A stretch of 64,000 bases of DNA. It comes from Photorhabdus khanii NC19 (GTDB lineage: Bacteria; Pseudomonadota; Gammaproteobacteria; Enterobacterales; Enterobacteriaceae). This document shows positions 48,168 through 57,211 of the stretch, one piece after another. The notes beneath the pieces are model-generated. The model saw nothing but the letters and a program-made list of their open reading frames with translations. It did no database searches and was not told the origin of the DNA. The stretch lies in assembly GCF_000517265.1 (NCBI RefSeq), contig NZ_AYSJ01000002.1, forward strand, positions 244,778 through 308,777, in the 5' to 3' direction. The number at the start of each line of letters is the position of its first letter. The first letter of the stretch is position 1. A program made the position numbers and the translations under genes.

Positions 48168-48842
48168 ATGCTGGAAATACGAAATGTAACACATGATTAC
48201 GGAGAGCGTGTGGTATTGAAAGACTTAAATTTGCAGTTGAACGAAAAGCGAATTGCCGTCATAGGTAGCAACGGTTGCGGCAAGAGTACATTTGCGCGTC
48301 TTCTTAATGGATTACTGGTACCGAAATGTGGTGATGTTTTGGTGGATGGCCTGAATACCAGAACGGAGGGTAAAGCGATCCGGCGCAAGGTTGGTTTTGT
48401 ATTCCAGAATCCTGATAATCAGATTGTCTTTCCAGTTGTGGAAGAGGATTTGGCTTTTGGAATGAAAAATCTCGGTTTTACCAAGGAGACAATTCAGCAA
48501 AGAACGCAGGAGGTACTTTCACGATATGGATTACTTCAGTTTAGGGAGTATCCAGCCCATCTTTTGAGTGGCGGTCAGAAACAACTCCTGGCAATTTCTG
48601 GTGTTCTCGTGATGGAACCTGCTTACATCATTTTCGATGAGCCTACGACTTTACTGGATTTACGCAACAAGCGTCGTGTTGCTGAAGCAATCGATAACTT
48701 ATCTCAAACTGTGATCATAGTTTCTCATGATCTTGAGTTTTTGGCGGGGTTTGACCGCGTGCTCGTTTTTGATGATGGTCGTGTGGTTGTTGATGACATT
48801 CCCTCTGTTGCTATTCCTGAATATGTAAGGATGATGTCATGA
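48168..48842 (+). CDS. bioM: Biotin ECF transporter ATPase component
   Basis: The energising ATPase (A component) of an energy-coupling-factor transporter, judged to serve biotin because bioN- and bioY-type genes follow. The 224 residues contain Walker A '[17 protein letters not shown]', Q-loop '[20 protein letters not shown]' (the PDNQ element is typical of CbiO/BioM ATPases), signature '[16 protein letters not shown]' and Walker B '[13 protein letters not shown]', then the switch His in '[10 protein letters not shown]'. It overlaps the next gene by 4 bp (ATGA). Not present at this locus in E. coli. Confidence 0.88.
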   Translation: MLEIRNVTHDYGERVVLKDLNLQLNEKRIAVIGSNGCGKSTFARLLNGLLVPKCGDVLVDGLNTRTEGKAIRRKVGFVFQNPDNQIVFPVVEEDLAFGMKNLGFTKETIQQRTQEVLSRYGLLQFREYPAHLLSGGQKQLLAISGVLVMEPAYIIFDEPTTLLDLRNKRRVAEAIDNLSQTVIIVSHDLEFLAGFDRVLVFDDGRVVVDDIPSVAIPEYVRMMS

Positions 48843-49468
48843 GCCTGTCTGGATATGATCCTGGTTCATCACTTGTGCATCGAGTTAGCCCTGGGTTCAA
48901 AATTATTTCTTTGCTCATTCTGGGGACATTACTCTTTATCGTTCCGCGTATCGATCTTTCTATGGCAGCGTTGGCAGGTATCGTACTTTTATACTTGTTA
49001 GCCAGAATCTCATTAAGAACTGCTTGGGCGCAACTACGACCTGCTATGTGGATCTTCGCGCTTATTTTTATAGTCCAAGTGTTTCTACATCATTGGACTG
49101 CCGGTGTACTTGTAGTCGTTCGTCTTGCCTCACTTTTGCTGTTGGCCTCGCTTGTCACCCTTACTACTCGTTCCTCAGACATGATCGACGCATTGGAAAA
49201 GGGTCTTTGGTGGTTGTATTATTTTAGAATCAATCCAGGAAAAGTGAGCCTGGCTCTATCTCTTGCCTTGCGGTTTATTCCTGTTCTCGCGTCAATTACA
49301 GAAGAAGTACGGGAGGCGCAGAAAGCAAGAGGTCTCGATAAGAGTGTCATAGCAATTGCCGTACCCGTTATCGTGCGAACTCTCAAAATGGCAGATGATA
49401 TTTCTGCTGCTATTGAAGCTCGGTCTTACGATCCAGGGTTTGAGAGAAAGAAATTGAGCAGCAAATAA
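48839..49468 (+). CDS. bioN: Biotin ECF transporter transmembrane (T) component
   Basis: The membrane scaffold (T component, CbiQ/BioN family) linking the ATPase to the substrate-binding BioY. The 209 residues have about five hydrophobic segments; the two coupling-helix Arg motifs are visible as '[16 protein letters not shown]' and '[13 protein letters not shown]'. Translational coupling to bioM by ATGA overlap; bioY starts about 40 bp later. At this length it is a short BioN-type rather than the longer cobalt CbiQ. Confidence 0.86.
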   Translation: MSLSGYDPGSSLVHRVSPGFKIISLLILGTLLFIVPRIDLSMAALAGIVLLYLLARISLRTAWAQLRPAMWIFALIFIVQVFLHHWTAGVLVVVRLASLLLLASLVTLTTRSSDMIDALEKGLWWLYYFRINPGKVSLALSLALRFIPVLASITEEVREAQKARGLDKSVIAIAVPVIVRTLKMADDISAAIEARSYDPGFERKKLSSK

Positions 49469-49506
49469 AACCTAGTTTGTGGCTTTATTGAAAAAGGGGG
49501 GATTAA

Positions 49507-50055
49507 ATGTCCACGAAAGATATTGTTTATATAGCACTATTTGCCGCGCTAACCGCAACACTGGGTTTATTCCCACCATTGGCTCTTCCTGTTATAGGCG
49601 TTCCGATAACAGCCCAATCAATGGGAGCGATGTTTGCTGGCGCTATTGCTGGTGCGAAACGAGGGGGGTTAGCATTATTGCTCTTTTGTGTTCTTGTTGC
49701 AGTTGGATTACCGGTAATGGCGGGAGGTATGGGAGGATTGGGGGTATTTTTCAGTCCAAGCGGCGGTTTTGTTTTGGCGTGGCCGATTGCCGCTTTTGTT
49801 ATCGGTTACTTGTATGAGTGGAATCTTGCAAAACTAAATACCTTTAAAGAAGCTGTATTTCTTGTCTTTGGTGGAATTGTGATTGTCTACGTGATAGGTA
49901 TTCCATGGGTTGCGGCATTTGCCAATATCAGCTTCTGGCAAGCAGCCATAGGTTCGATTGGATTTATTCCAGGAGATATTATTAAAATCGTACTGGTTAT
50001 CTTAATTGCGAAAACCGTTCGCCGGGCCTACCCGACTCTTGAATCACGTTCTTAA
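49507..50055 (+). CDS. bioY: Biotin transporter substrate-binding protein BioY
   Basis: BioY is the biotin-capturing S component. The 182 residues have six hydrophobic segments and the family motifs 'LALPVIGVPITAQSMGAMFA', 'GLPVMAGGMGGLGVFFSPSG', 'GFVLAWPIAAFVIGYL' and 'GSIGFIPGDIIKIVLVILIA'. GGGGGG precedes the ATG. With bioMN upstream this is a complete tripartite importer. Its TAA stop shares the palindrome TTAA with the stop of the convergent EamA gene. Confidence 0.93.
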   Translation: MSTKDIVYIALFAALTATLGLFPPLALPVIGVPITAQSMGAMFAGAIAGAKRGGLALLLFCVLVAVGLPVMAGGMGGLGVFFSPSGGFVLAWPIAAFVIGYLYEWNLAKLNTFKEAVFLVFGGIVIVYVIGIPWVAAFANISFWQAAIGSIGFIPGDIIKIVLVILIAKTVRRAYPTLESRS

Positions 50056-50957
50056 GTATCGGTCTTTACTGCGGGCTGATATTTGGTTGTGATTACCCAA
50101 TAATTGCCGCTAAGCGTCATTATTGTGCCGATTATGGCCCAAACGGTTGGGCGATAGCCCTCTGTGACGCTGGAGATCGCTAAGGCTACAAGCGGAACGA
50201 GAAGCATAGTATAGGCCCCTCGTCCCGCACCTAAACGACCGACGACGGCGAAATACGTTGTGTACCCAATCACTGAAGGAAACAGGATCAAATAGAATAG
50301 AGATGTTACGTAGATTGGTGATGGATCAAAGTTAAACGTTTGTTTAGTTAAAAGGGCATAGCCGAGCAAGAATATGGCACTATATCCCATAGAAATGCCT
50401 GTCATTGGGAGAACAGTGGCCCCCTTTCTCTGTAACTGAACTGCGCAAATGTTGGCGAATGAGAACGCGAGGGTTGCTGTGATAGCGTAACCGAATCCCG
50501 CCCAATTCCATTCATTATTTAAAAATTCTGGGCTGAAGACCAAAATTATCCCAGTCAGACCGACCATAGCACCGACCAGAACTGTCCATGAAATTGATTG
50601 CCGTAGGAAGAGAATTGCATTCACAGAATTGAATAATATGACCGAAGAGTAGGTAAGGGCGATTAAACCGGTGGTGATTAAGGCCGCAGCCTTGTAAATC
50701 AGTAAGAATGCGACAGCGAACCCGAATGCTCCAAGTGCAGCGAAAGAGAGGTGTTCGCGCCAGGTATATGTGAGTCTTTCCCGAGAAATTGCAGTAATCA
50801 GAAGCAGCAATACCGACGCACATCCAAAACGGTAAATCAGGGATATTACAGGTGAAACATCAGTTAATTGCAATTTTGCCGCATACCACGATGTTCCCCC
50901 CGTAATGATCGTCACGACATATAGAACAACGGTAGAGTAAGAAAAGGCGGTCTTCAT
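50052..50957 (-). CDS. DMT superfamily (EamA) permease
   Basis: An inner-membrane carrier of the drug/metabolite transporter superfamily with two EamA repeats. The 301 residues show ten hydrophobic segments; 'ALGAFGFAVAFLLIYKAAAL' followed by 'TTGLIALTYSSVILFNSVNA' in the first repeat and 'FLILFPSVIGYTTYFAVVGR'-like text (here LFYLILFPSVIGYTTYF) in the second are typical. It is transcribed 31 bp behind the oxygenase gene on the same strand, so the two probably form an operon. Family members export amino acids and other metabolites; the substrate here cannot be told. Confidence 0.85.
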   Translation of the reverse strand: MKTAFSYSTVVLYVVTIITGGTSWYAAKLQLTDVSPVISLIYRFGCASVLLLLITAISRERLTYTWREHLSFAALGAFGFAVAFLLIYKAAALITTGLIALTYSSVILFNSVNAILFLRQSISWTVLVGAMVGLTGIILVFSPEFLNNEWNWAGFGYAITATLAFSFANICAVQLQRKGATVLPMTGISMGYSAIFLLGYALLTKQTFNFDPSPIYVTSLFYLILFPSVIGYTTYFAVVGRLGAGRGAYTMLLVPLVALAISSVTEGYRPTVWAIIGTIMTLSGNYWVITTKYQPAVKTDT

Positions 50958-50988
50958 GCTCAGATTCCAAACATCTTATTGAAATGGA

Positions 50989-51753
50989 TTACGACCATAA
51001 GATCAGATTTTTTTCATTTAACAGACCGATGAAGGAGCCTGTTGCAATCCGATTGCCGTTCGCTGGCAGGACGATATGAGGATTACTGGTGTTAAAAATG
51101 ACGACAGAACCAACTTGAGACCGGAAAGTGAAAGATTCACAATCAGTTAATAGAGAACTATCATATGGCTTATATGTTTTATCAACAACAGTACTCTTGA
51201 ATGGCTGATTATAGATTACTGTTTCCCCTCCTTGTGAAGGAGACGAAACATAGAGGTTCCAGGCGAGCTGAGTTGATATATCTCCGATAGATAAATTGCC
51301 TTTCGCAAAAGTAGGGGCGTAGTCCACATGTAGATCTGAACCACCGGAGATGATACGGACGATACCGGCAAAGTAGGGACCAAACCCCGGTTCTTCCGCG
51401 ATCGAAATGCTGAAATCTGTATCGTGATTGATGTGTCGCATGAACCGAACAATTGGATCAAAAGCTTGATTGATCACTTGAGTACGCTCTTGTTCAGCGG
51501 CGCTAACTTGAGAAAAATACTCTTCTTTTGGGCGATCACGGTAATGAGAGAGTGGATTTCCCAGGTAAAATCCTGGCCTGCCGAATTCATATTGCTTTGC
51601 CTTCATGCTCAGTATTGCTGTAGAAAGCTGTACTGATTCCTCTGTAGTTGCAAAATCATCTATCATTACCGCCGGAATCTTGTTATCTATGATTGCTTGC
51701 AAGCTTTCTGATGATAATTTGATAAGCTCTTTGGATGCCCACCTTGACGACAT
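50989..51753 (-). CDS. 2-oxoglutarate/Fe(II)-dependent oxygenase-like protein
   Basis: A predicted soluble non-heme iron oxygenase with a double-stranded beta-helix. In the 254-residue product the iron triad reads His142-x-Asp144 ('GSDLHVDYAPTFA') and His226 ('FNTSNPHIVLPA'), with Arg235 nine residues later ('GNRIATGSFIG') suited to hold 2-oxoglutarate. 'QLAWNLYVSSPSQGGETVIY' precedes the distal His, as in small-molecule hydroxylases and prolyl-hydroxylase-like enzymes. No signal peptide. It heads a two-gene unit with an EamA permease and is divergent from the DUF1284 gene across 129 bp. The substrate is unknown; hydroxylation of an amino acid or peptide side chain is one possibility. Confidence 0.75.
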   Translation of the reverse strand: MSSRWASKELIKLSSESLQAIIDNKIPAVMIDDFATTEESVQLSTAILSMKAKQYEFGRPGFYLGNPLSHYRDRPKEEYFSQVSAAEQERTQVINQAFDPIVRFMRHINHDTDFSISIAEEPGFGPYFAGIVRIISGGSDLHVDYAPTFAKGNLSIGDISTQLAWNLYVSSPSQGGETVIYNQPFKSTVVDKTYKPYDSSLLTDCESFTFRSQVGSVVIFNTSNPHIVLPANGNRIATGSFIGLLNEKNLILWS

Positions 51754-51882
51754 GATTGCCGATTCCTAGTTTATTTTCTTTTCATTAGAAAAATTGATCT
51801 ATTGAAGGTCAGTGTCAATCATATAACATTGTTTGTATAATAATGCAACACTTGGCTGTACTCCACACTCAGGAACGCAACA

Positions 51883-52320
51883 ATGACAATATCTCTGAGA
51901 GGTCATCACCTCCTGTGTATTCTTACCTACGCGGGCAACGGATATTCCCCTAGTTTTATTGAAAACTACAATAAGATTATTCCCCGAATTCAGAACGAAG
52001 ATATCCTGATTGTGGAAGGGCCAGATGATATTTGTGCTCCTTTGCTTGGAGAAGATGATCCTCATTGTTTGGGCAAGAGTGTCATCGTCCGGGATAGTCA
52101 TGCTTTGGAGGCTATTGGTGCTCTTATGGGCCAACCAGTTGAGGTGGGTCATATACTGAGGCTCGACGAAACCTATTTAAAACAGGCTCGATGGGCTTTT
52201 AACCGTAGGATCGTAAGATCTGCCTGTGTAGGCTGTGAATGGGAGCAGCTTTGCACTCGAATTGCTGCGGACGATTATGCCTCAACGTTTCTTAAATTCA
52301 GCAATGGAAGGAATAAATGA
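51883..52320 (+). CDS. DUF1284 domain-containing protein
   Basis: A 145-residue soluble protein of an uncharacterised family. It opens MTISLRGHHLLCILTYAGNG, the DUF1284 signature RxHHLLC, and continues 'IVEGPDDICAPLLGEDDPHC'. Cys at 12, 51, 62, 115, 118 and 124, with His 8, 9 and 61, suggest a metal or Fe-S site; 'SACVGCEWEQLC' near the C-terminus is a CxxC-x5-C arrangement. Function unknown. It is divergent from the oxygenase-EamA pair and shares their promoter gap, so joint control is possible. A gap of 118 bp separates it from rsmS. Confidence 0.8.
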   Translation: MTISLRGHHLLCILTYAGNGYSPSFIENYNKIIPRIQNEDILIVEGPDDICAPLLGEDDPHCLGKSVIVRDSHALEAIGALMGQPVEVGHILRLDETYLKQARWAFNRRIVRSACVGCEWEQLCTRIAADDYASTFLKFSNGRNK

Positions 52321-52438
52321 CAACATCAAGCCATTTTGCAACGGTTGATCGAATGCGTGAGAGCAAACTTTAAGACTAACTAATGTAGATCTTTTATGGT
52401 ATCGACGGAGTCTCTACGAGATGTTTGCAATAAACCGC

Positions 52439-52606
52439 TCAATATTCCTTCGCAGATTGTGCCTGCTTCGCTAATTTTGCTTGATAATCGTGTTTGACTA
52501 TTTCCAGTGCAGCGAGTGCAATTTCAGGTGCGATTTCATTGCATTCCAATAGATAGATCAGATCAACAGCAAGCTGAACTTCAGGTGGTGCGTGTTCGAC
52601 TGACAT
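52439..52606 (-). CDS. rsmS: Pleiotropic regulator RsmS (YbaM/DUF2496), 55 aa
   Basis: A very small protein of the YbaM/DUF2496 family, called RsmS in Pectobacterium, where it affects exoenzymes and secondary metabolism. Translation on the minus strand from 52606 gives [20 protein letters not shown] and then [20 protein letters not shown], highly similar to E. coli YbaM (MSLENAPDDVKLAVDLIMLL). GAGGAAG is 4 bases before the ATG. It follows priC by 21 bp on the same strand, the same order as in E. coli, and marks the right edge of the accessory bio block. Confidence 0.88.
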   Translation of the reverse strand: MSVEHAPPEVQLAVDLIYLLECNEIAPEIALAALEIVKHDYQAKLAKQAQSAKEY

Positions 52607-52627
52607 AAAACTTCCTCATCTGAGTCG

Positions 52628-53170
52628 TTAATCCATGTTCTCTTTATATTCGATTGATTTTTCAATTCGCGTCAGAGATTGGCGGCAACGCGCTAGTCTT
52701 CCGGCTAATGCTGCGATCTCTTTCTGTATTTTTTGCTGATTACTCAGTGTAGTTTGTTGATTCAATCTTAGCTCTCGATCATTGATCATTGCGAGCAGAC
52801 GGCGTTCATAATCTTGATGTTCAGCCAGCTTGTGATACAGGTCAGTAGCTTGTTGTTTATGTTCGAACCTGTGCTCTTTTTTTCTCAGTGATTGAGTAGA
52901 CAATTCACGCTTTAATGCTTCCATTTGAGCAACTAAACGCTCGGTCAGAAATGCGACTTGTTCCGTTCGGTTATCCTGAACACACTCTCTGAGTTGTTCC
53001 ATGTTATGCCTGACTTCTTGCAGGTAACCCCGGAGTTTATCGCTGCGTCGGTTGAACAAGGTTTGATCAAATCGGGCAGTGGAAAATGGGATATCTGCCA
53101 GAGGTGTGAGCTCTTCTGCCAGTATATTGACCTGTTTTTCGAGTAAATTTAATAACGGTTGTGTACTCAT
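52628..53170 (-). CDS. priC: Primosomal replication protein N'' (PriC)
   Basis: PriC restarts stalled replication forks by loading DnaB with SSB remodelling. The 180 residues are nearly all helical and charged, as in the family: 'LLNLLEKQVNILAEELTPLA', 'FDQTLFNRRSDKLRGYLQEV' with Arg-rich 'GRLARCRQSLTRIEKSIE' at the C-terminus. Length is near the E. coli protein (175). It is followed by rsmS. E. coli ybaN, normally between priC and apt, is missing here. Confidence 0.9.
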   Translation of the reverse strand: MSTQPLLNLLEKQVNILAEELTPLADIPFSTARFDQTLFNRRSDKLRGYLQEVRHNMEQLRECVQDNRTEQVAFLTERLVAQMEALKRELSTQSLRKKEHRFEHKQQATDLYHKLAEHQDYERRLLAMINDRELRLNQQTTLSNQQKIQKEIAALAGRLARCRQSLTRIEKSIEYKENMD

Positions 53171-53314
53171 TTATACCCTGCGATGATTATGTTTTGCGAA
53201 GCAGAATTAACTTGGAACGACAAAAAATAGGCTGATGCATGTTCATCAGTTGCTTTTTTTTATCAGTTTGCATAGATTTTAGCACTCTCGTTGTTCTACT
53301 CACTGGCACTGATT

Positions 53315-53866
53315 ATGACCGCAAACGCGCAGCAACTGCAATTTATTAAAGACAGTATTGAAACTGTTCCTGATTATCCTAAACCTGGGGTCCTTTTTCG
53401 TGATATCACGACCTTATTGGATAACCCTCTTGCCTACCAGGCAACAATTAATCTTCTGGTAGAACGATATCAGGACAAAGGAATCACAAAAATTGTGGGT
53501 ACTGAGGCGCGCGGTTTTCTATTTGGAGCTCCAGTTGCGTTGCGTCTCGGTGTTGGTTTTATCCCTGTCCGTAAAGCAGGTAAATTACCTCGTGAAACAT
53601 TGAGTGAAACTTACGATTTAGAGTATGGCACCGATACACTGGAAATACATAAGGACAGCATCAAAGAAGGTGATAAGGTGTTAGTTGTTGATGACTTGCT
53701 GGCAACGGGTGGTACTATTGAGGCAACTGTTCGCTTAATCCGTCATTTAGATGGTGAAGTTTCTGAAGCTGCCTTTGTTATTGGCCTACCTGATTTGGGA
53801 GGGAGTGAGCGTCTGCAAAAACAAGGCGTGAACAGCTTCACTCTATTGGAATTCCCAGGCCATTAA
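53315..53866 (+). CDS. apt: Adenine phosphoribosyltransferase
   Basis: Apt salvages adenine with PRPP to AMP. The 183 residues from the ATG at 53315 ([20 protein letters not shown]) equal the E. coli length. The PRPP-binding motif is '[18 protein letters not shown]'; '[20 protein letters not shown]' and '[20 protein letters not shown]' are conserved active-site segments. An in-frame extension to 53291 adds eight unmatched residues. Ribosome-binding site weak. dnaX follows after about 95 bp. Confidence 0.95.
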   Translation: MTANAQQLQFIKDSIETVPDYPKPGVLFRDITTLLDNPLAYQATINLLVERYQDKGITKIVGTEARGFLFGAPVALRLGVGFIPVRKAGKLPRETLSETYDLEYGTDTLEIHKDSIKEGDKVLVVDDLLATGGTIEATVRLIRHLDGEVSEAAFVIGLPDLGGSERLQKQGVNSFTLLEFPGH

Positions 53867-53962
53867 TCTGCTTATTTTCGTATTACTGACATATCGGCCT
53901 CGCTGTCTATAGTGGGGCTGTGTTAGCATGGTACCCAATTATATTCAATTTTCCCGGTATCA

Positions 53963-55945
53963 ATGAGCTATCAGGTACTTGCCCGTAAGTGGCGCCCACA
54001 AATATTTTCTGATGTGATTGGTCAGGAACATGTCTTGACTGCGCTGGCTAATGGTCTTTCCCATAGCCGGCTCCATCATGCCTACCTGTTTTCCGGTACC
54101 AGAGGTGTCGGGAAAACGACAATCGCCCGTTTGTTTGCCAAAGGGCTAAATTGTGAAACAGGTATTACTGATAAGCCTTGTGGTAAATGTGCTAATTGCC
54201 TTGAAATTGAGCAAGGGCGATTTGTCGATCTCATTGAGATTGATGCTGCTTCCCGTACTAAAGTTGAAGATACGCGTGAATTGCTGGATAACGTGCAATA
54301 TGCTCCAGCACGTGGGCGTTTCAAAGTCTACCTGATTGATGAAGTGCATATGCTTTCCCGCCACAGCTTCAATGCATTATTGAAAACGCTGGAAGAGCCA
54401 CCTGAGCATGTGAAATTTTTACTGGCAACCACTGATCCGCAAAAATTGCCGGTAACTATCCTTTCCCGTTGTTTGCAGTTTCACCTCAAAGTGCTGAATG
54501 TTGATCAGATAAGCGATCAGCTCGAACATATTCTTAAAGCTGAACATCTGGAGAGTGACAGCCGTGCCCGTCAGCTTCTGGCCCGTGCTGCTGATGGCAG
54601 TATGCGTGATGCTTTGAGTCTGACAGATCAGGCTATCGCGATGGGGCAAGGCGAGGTAACAACTGAAATAGTCAGCCTGATGTTAGGAACGTTGGATGAT
54701 GAACAGCCGTTATCAATTATAGAATCATTGATTCGGGCTGACGGTCAGCAGGTTATGGCATTGGTGGAACAAGCCGCTTCACGGGGGGTTGATTGGGAGA
54801 ATTTGCTGGTAGAGATTCTTTCATTACTGCATCGTATTGCAATGATCCAGTTATTACCTTCTCAACCAGAAATCGCTTCTTCTTCCATTGAAGGCCGTTT
54901 GCGGATATTGGCAAAAGCAATTTCACCGGAAGATTTGCAACTTTATTATCAAACTCTACTGATTGGTCGTAGAGATCTGCCGTATGCACCGGAACGCAGG
55001 ATGGGTGTTGAAATGACGCTGCTCAGAACTTTGGCATTTCATCCAAAAGCAGTCATTGAAGAGGTTACTGCACCGGTTGTGCATGAACATCCTGCGGCTA
55101 TCCCATCAATTGCAGCACAGTCGCAACATAATCATCAGGGCAATACGCCATCCGCTTACCCTATTGATGAGCAAGTATCAGTGGGCAGCGTTTCTCAGCC
55201 GGAACCTCAGATACCTCAGGCACTTGCATCAAGTCCAACAGCGCAGTTGCTGAAAGCAAGGAGTGTGTTGTCCCGGCAACAAGAGCAAACGCCACCAAAA
55301 AAGCCTAAACCGGCTACGCCTGTTCAGGCGAGGCCGGCAACCTCGGCACTGGAGCGGATTGCCGTAGTGTCAGGGCAGCGACCTCAGTCATCAATAGCTA
55401 AAATGCAGGAAGAAAAACCTGAGAAAAAAGAGGCCTACCGTTGGCGAGCCAAGAATATTGAAGAAAAACTAGAAACCCATGTTGCTACGCCAAAGGCGTT
55501 AAGAACGGCTCTGGAGCATGAGAAAACGCCGGAGTTGGCAGAAAAATTAGCTGAAGAATCCAAACAAAGAGATGCATGGGCAGCGGAAGTTGATAAACTT
55601 AAAATTCCTAAACTGGTGCAACAATTAGCATTAAATGCGTTTAAAGAGCAGATTAGTGTTAATAATATCTGTCTACACTTGCGTTCAAGTCAGCGTCATC
55701 TTAATTCCGTTTTTGCACAAAAATCATTAGCGGAGGCTTTAAGCGAGTTGTACGGTGTAACGATTGAATTCAGCATTATTGAAGATGATAATCCGGAGGA
55801 GAAAACTCCACTGGAGTGGCGACAAGCCATTTATGAAGAAAAATTGGCACAAGCTCGCCAATCAATTATTGCGGATAAAACTATTCAGACATTGCGGCAG
55901 GTATTTGATGCTGAACTGGATGAAGAGAGTATCCGGCCGGTCTAA
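53963..55945 (+). CDS. dnaX: DNA polymerase III subunits tau and gamma (recoded gene)
   Basis: DnaX is the AAA+ clamp-loader subunit. Full translation gives tau (660 residues), which binds polymerase core and DnaB; a -1 frameshift at 55297-55303 would give gamma (448 residues). Visible: P-loop 'FSGTRGVGKTTIARLF' (45-51), zinc Cys at 64, 73, 76 and 79, DExx 'YLIDEVHMLS', SRC motif 'TILSRCLQFHLK'. Residues about 375-480 are a Pro/Gln-rich linker, then the tau-specific domains. Longer than E. coli tau (643), mostly in the linker. It heads dnaX-ybaB-recR. Confidence 0.96.
   Translation: MSYQVLARKWRPQIFSDVIGQEHVLTALANGLSHSRLHHAYLFSGTRGVGKTTIARLFAKGLNCETGITDKPCGKCANCLEIEQGRFVDLIEIDAASRTKVEDTRELLDNVQYAPARGRFKVYLIDEVHMLSRHSFNALLKTLEEPPEHVKFLLATTDPQKLPVTILSRCLQFHLKVLNVDQISDQLEHILKAEHLESDSRARQLLARAADGSMRDALSLTDQAIAMGQGEVTTEIVSLMLGTLDDEQPLSIIESLIRADGQQVMALVEQAASRGVDWENLLVEILSLLHRIAMIQLLPSQPEIASSSIEGRLRILAKAISPEDLQLYYQTLLIGRRDLPYAPERRMGVEMTLLRTLAFHPKAVIEEVTAPVVHEHPAAIPSIAAQSQHNHQGNTPSAYPIDEQVSVGSVSQPEPQIPQALASSPTAQLLKARSVLSRQQEQTPPKKPKPATPVQARPATSALERIAVVSGQRPQSSIAKMQEEKPEKKEAYRWRAKNIEEKLETHVATPKALRTALEHEKTPELAEKLAEESKQRDAWAAEVDKLKIPKLVQQLALNAFKEQISVNNICLHLRSSQRHLNSVFAQKSLAEALSELYGVTIEFSIIEDDNPEEKTPLEWRQAIYEEKLAQARQSIIADKTIQTLRQVFDAELDEESIRPV
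55297..55337 (+). other. Programmed -1 ribosomal frameshift site in dnaX
   Basis: The heptamer A AAA AAG (55297-55303) lies in the correct phase for tandem -1 slippage, as in E. coli dnaX. After slipping, one Ala codon (GCC, 55303-55305) and a TAA (55306-55308) follow, ending gamma at 448 residues. Six bases past the heptamer a two-part stem begins: 55310-55314 pairs with 55333-55337 (CCGGC/GCCGG), and 55317-55321 with 55326-55330 (CGCCT/AGGCG, GTTC loop). The upstream Shine-Dalgarno-like stimulator of E. coli is weak here (only AAGAG at 55281-55285). Confidence 0.88.
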
Positions 55946-55985
55946 CCGCGCTGCAATCTGTACCTGTTGTACGATGTAGCCATAG

Positions 55986-56329
<344 letters not shown>

Positions 56330-56330
<1 letters not shown>

Positions 56331-56935
56331 TGCAAACCAGTCCTCTCCTTGAATCCTTGATGGAAGCATTGCGCTGCTTGCCAGGAGTTGGTCCTAAATC
56401 TGCGCAGCGGATGGCTTTTCATCTGTTACAGCGTGATCGTAGTGGTGGAATGCGTTTGGCTCAGGCATTGACAAAGGCGATGTCGGAAATTGGACACTGT
56501 AAATATTGTCGGACTTTTACCGAGCAGGAACAGTGCACGATCTGCGCTAATCCACGTCGTCAGCAAAATGGTCAAATTTGTGTGGTTGAAAGCCCTGCGG
56601 ACATTCATGCTATTGAACAAACTGGGCAGTTTGCTGGGCGCTACTTTGTGTTGATGGGGCATTTATCTCCATTGGATGGTATTGGTCCGATGGATATTGG
56701 TTTGGATTGTCTTGAAGAACGCCTCTCCACTGAAGAGATTTTAGAGGTGATTCTGGCGACTAATCCGACAGTGGAGGGAGAGGCAACGGCCAATTATATC
56801 GCAGAAATATGCATTCAGTATGGTGTAACAGCAAGCCGCATTGCTCATGGTGTACCGGTTGGTGGTGAGCTTGAAATGGTAGATGGTACAACTTTGTCGC
56901 ATTCACTTGCTGGGCGGCAGAAGATTACTTATTGA
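56330..56935 (+). CDS. recR: Recombination mediator RecR
   Basis: RecR works with RecO and RecF to load RecA at gaps. The 201 residues contain an N-terminal helix-hairpin-helix ('[20 protein letters not shown]'), a four-Cys zinc finger ('[16 protein letters not shown]', about 57-72), and a Toprim domain ('[20 protein letters not shown]', '[20 protein letters not shown]'). Length equals E. coli. Translation is coupled to ybaB by a 1-bp overlap. Confidence 0.96.
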
Positions 56936-57128
56936 TTTTCTGTCAATGTCTTGCCGTTTTATCTGGCTGGAAAAGAATACGGTTGTATACCCTGTATAGA
57001 TCAAATCGTAAAGATGTTGAGGCGCTGCATTTATGTGGCGCTCGCCTCTCAATCCATTCCGCTATGGTTATAACCTATTTAAATATCTAACTTATTCGCG
57101 TTATTTGATACTCTTTTGAATAATCAAA

Positions 57129-57157
57129 CTTGAAACTCGGCTTATTTATCCCCATCT
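57129..57157 (+). promoter_or_regulatory. Sigma-32 (heat-shock) promoter for htpG
   Basis: CTTGAAA (57129-57135), 14-bp spacer, CCCCATCT (57150-57157), an essentially perfect match to the sigma-32 consensus. It lies about 55 bp upstream of the htpG ATG. Confidence 0.8.
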
Positions 57158-57211
57158 GCATACTATCGTCTGATTTTATCTGTCTGAACTGGATTTAGAT
57201 TGAGGTAACAA

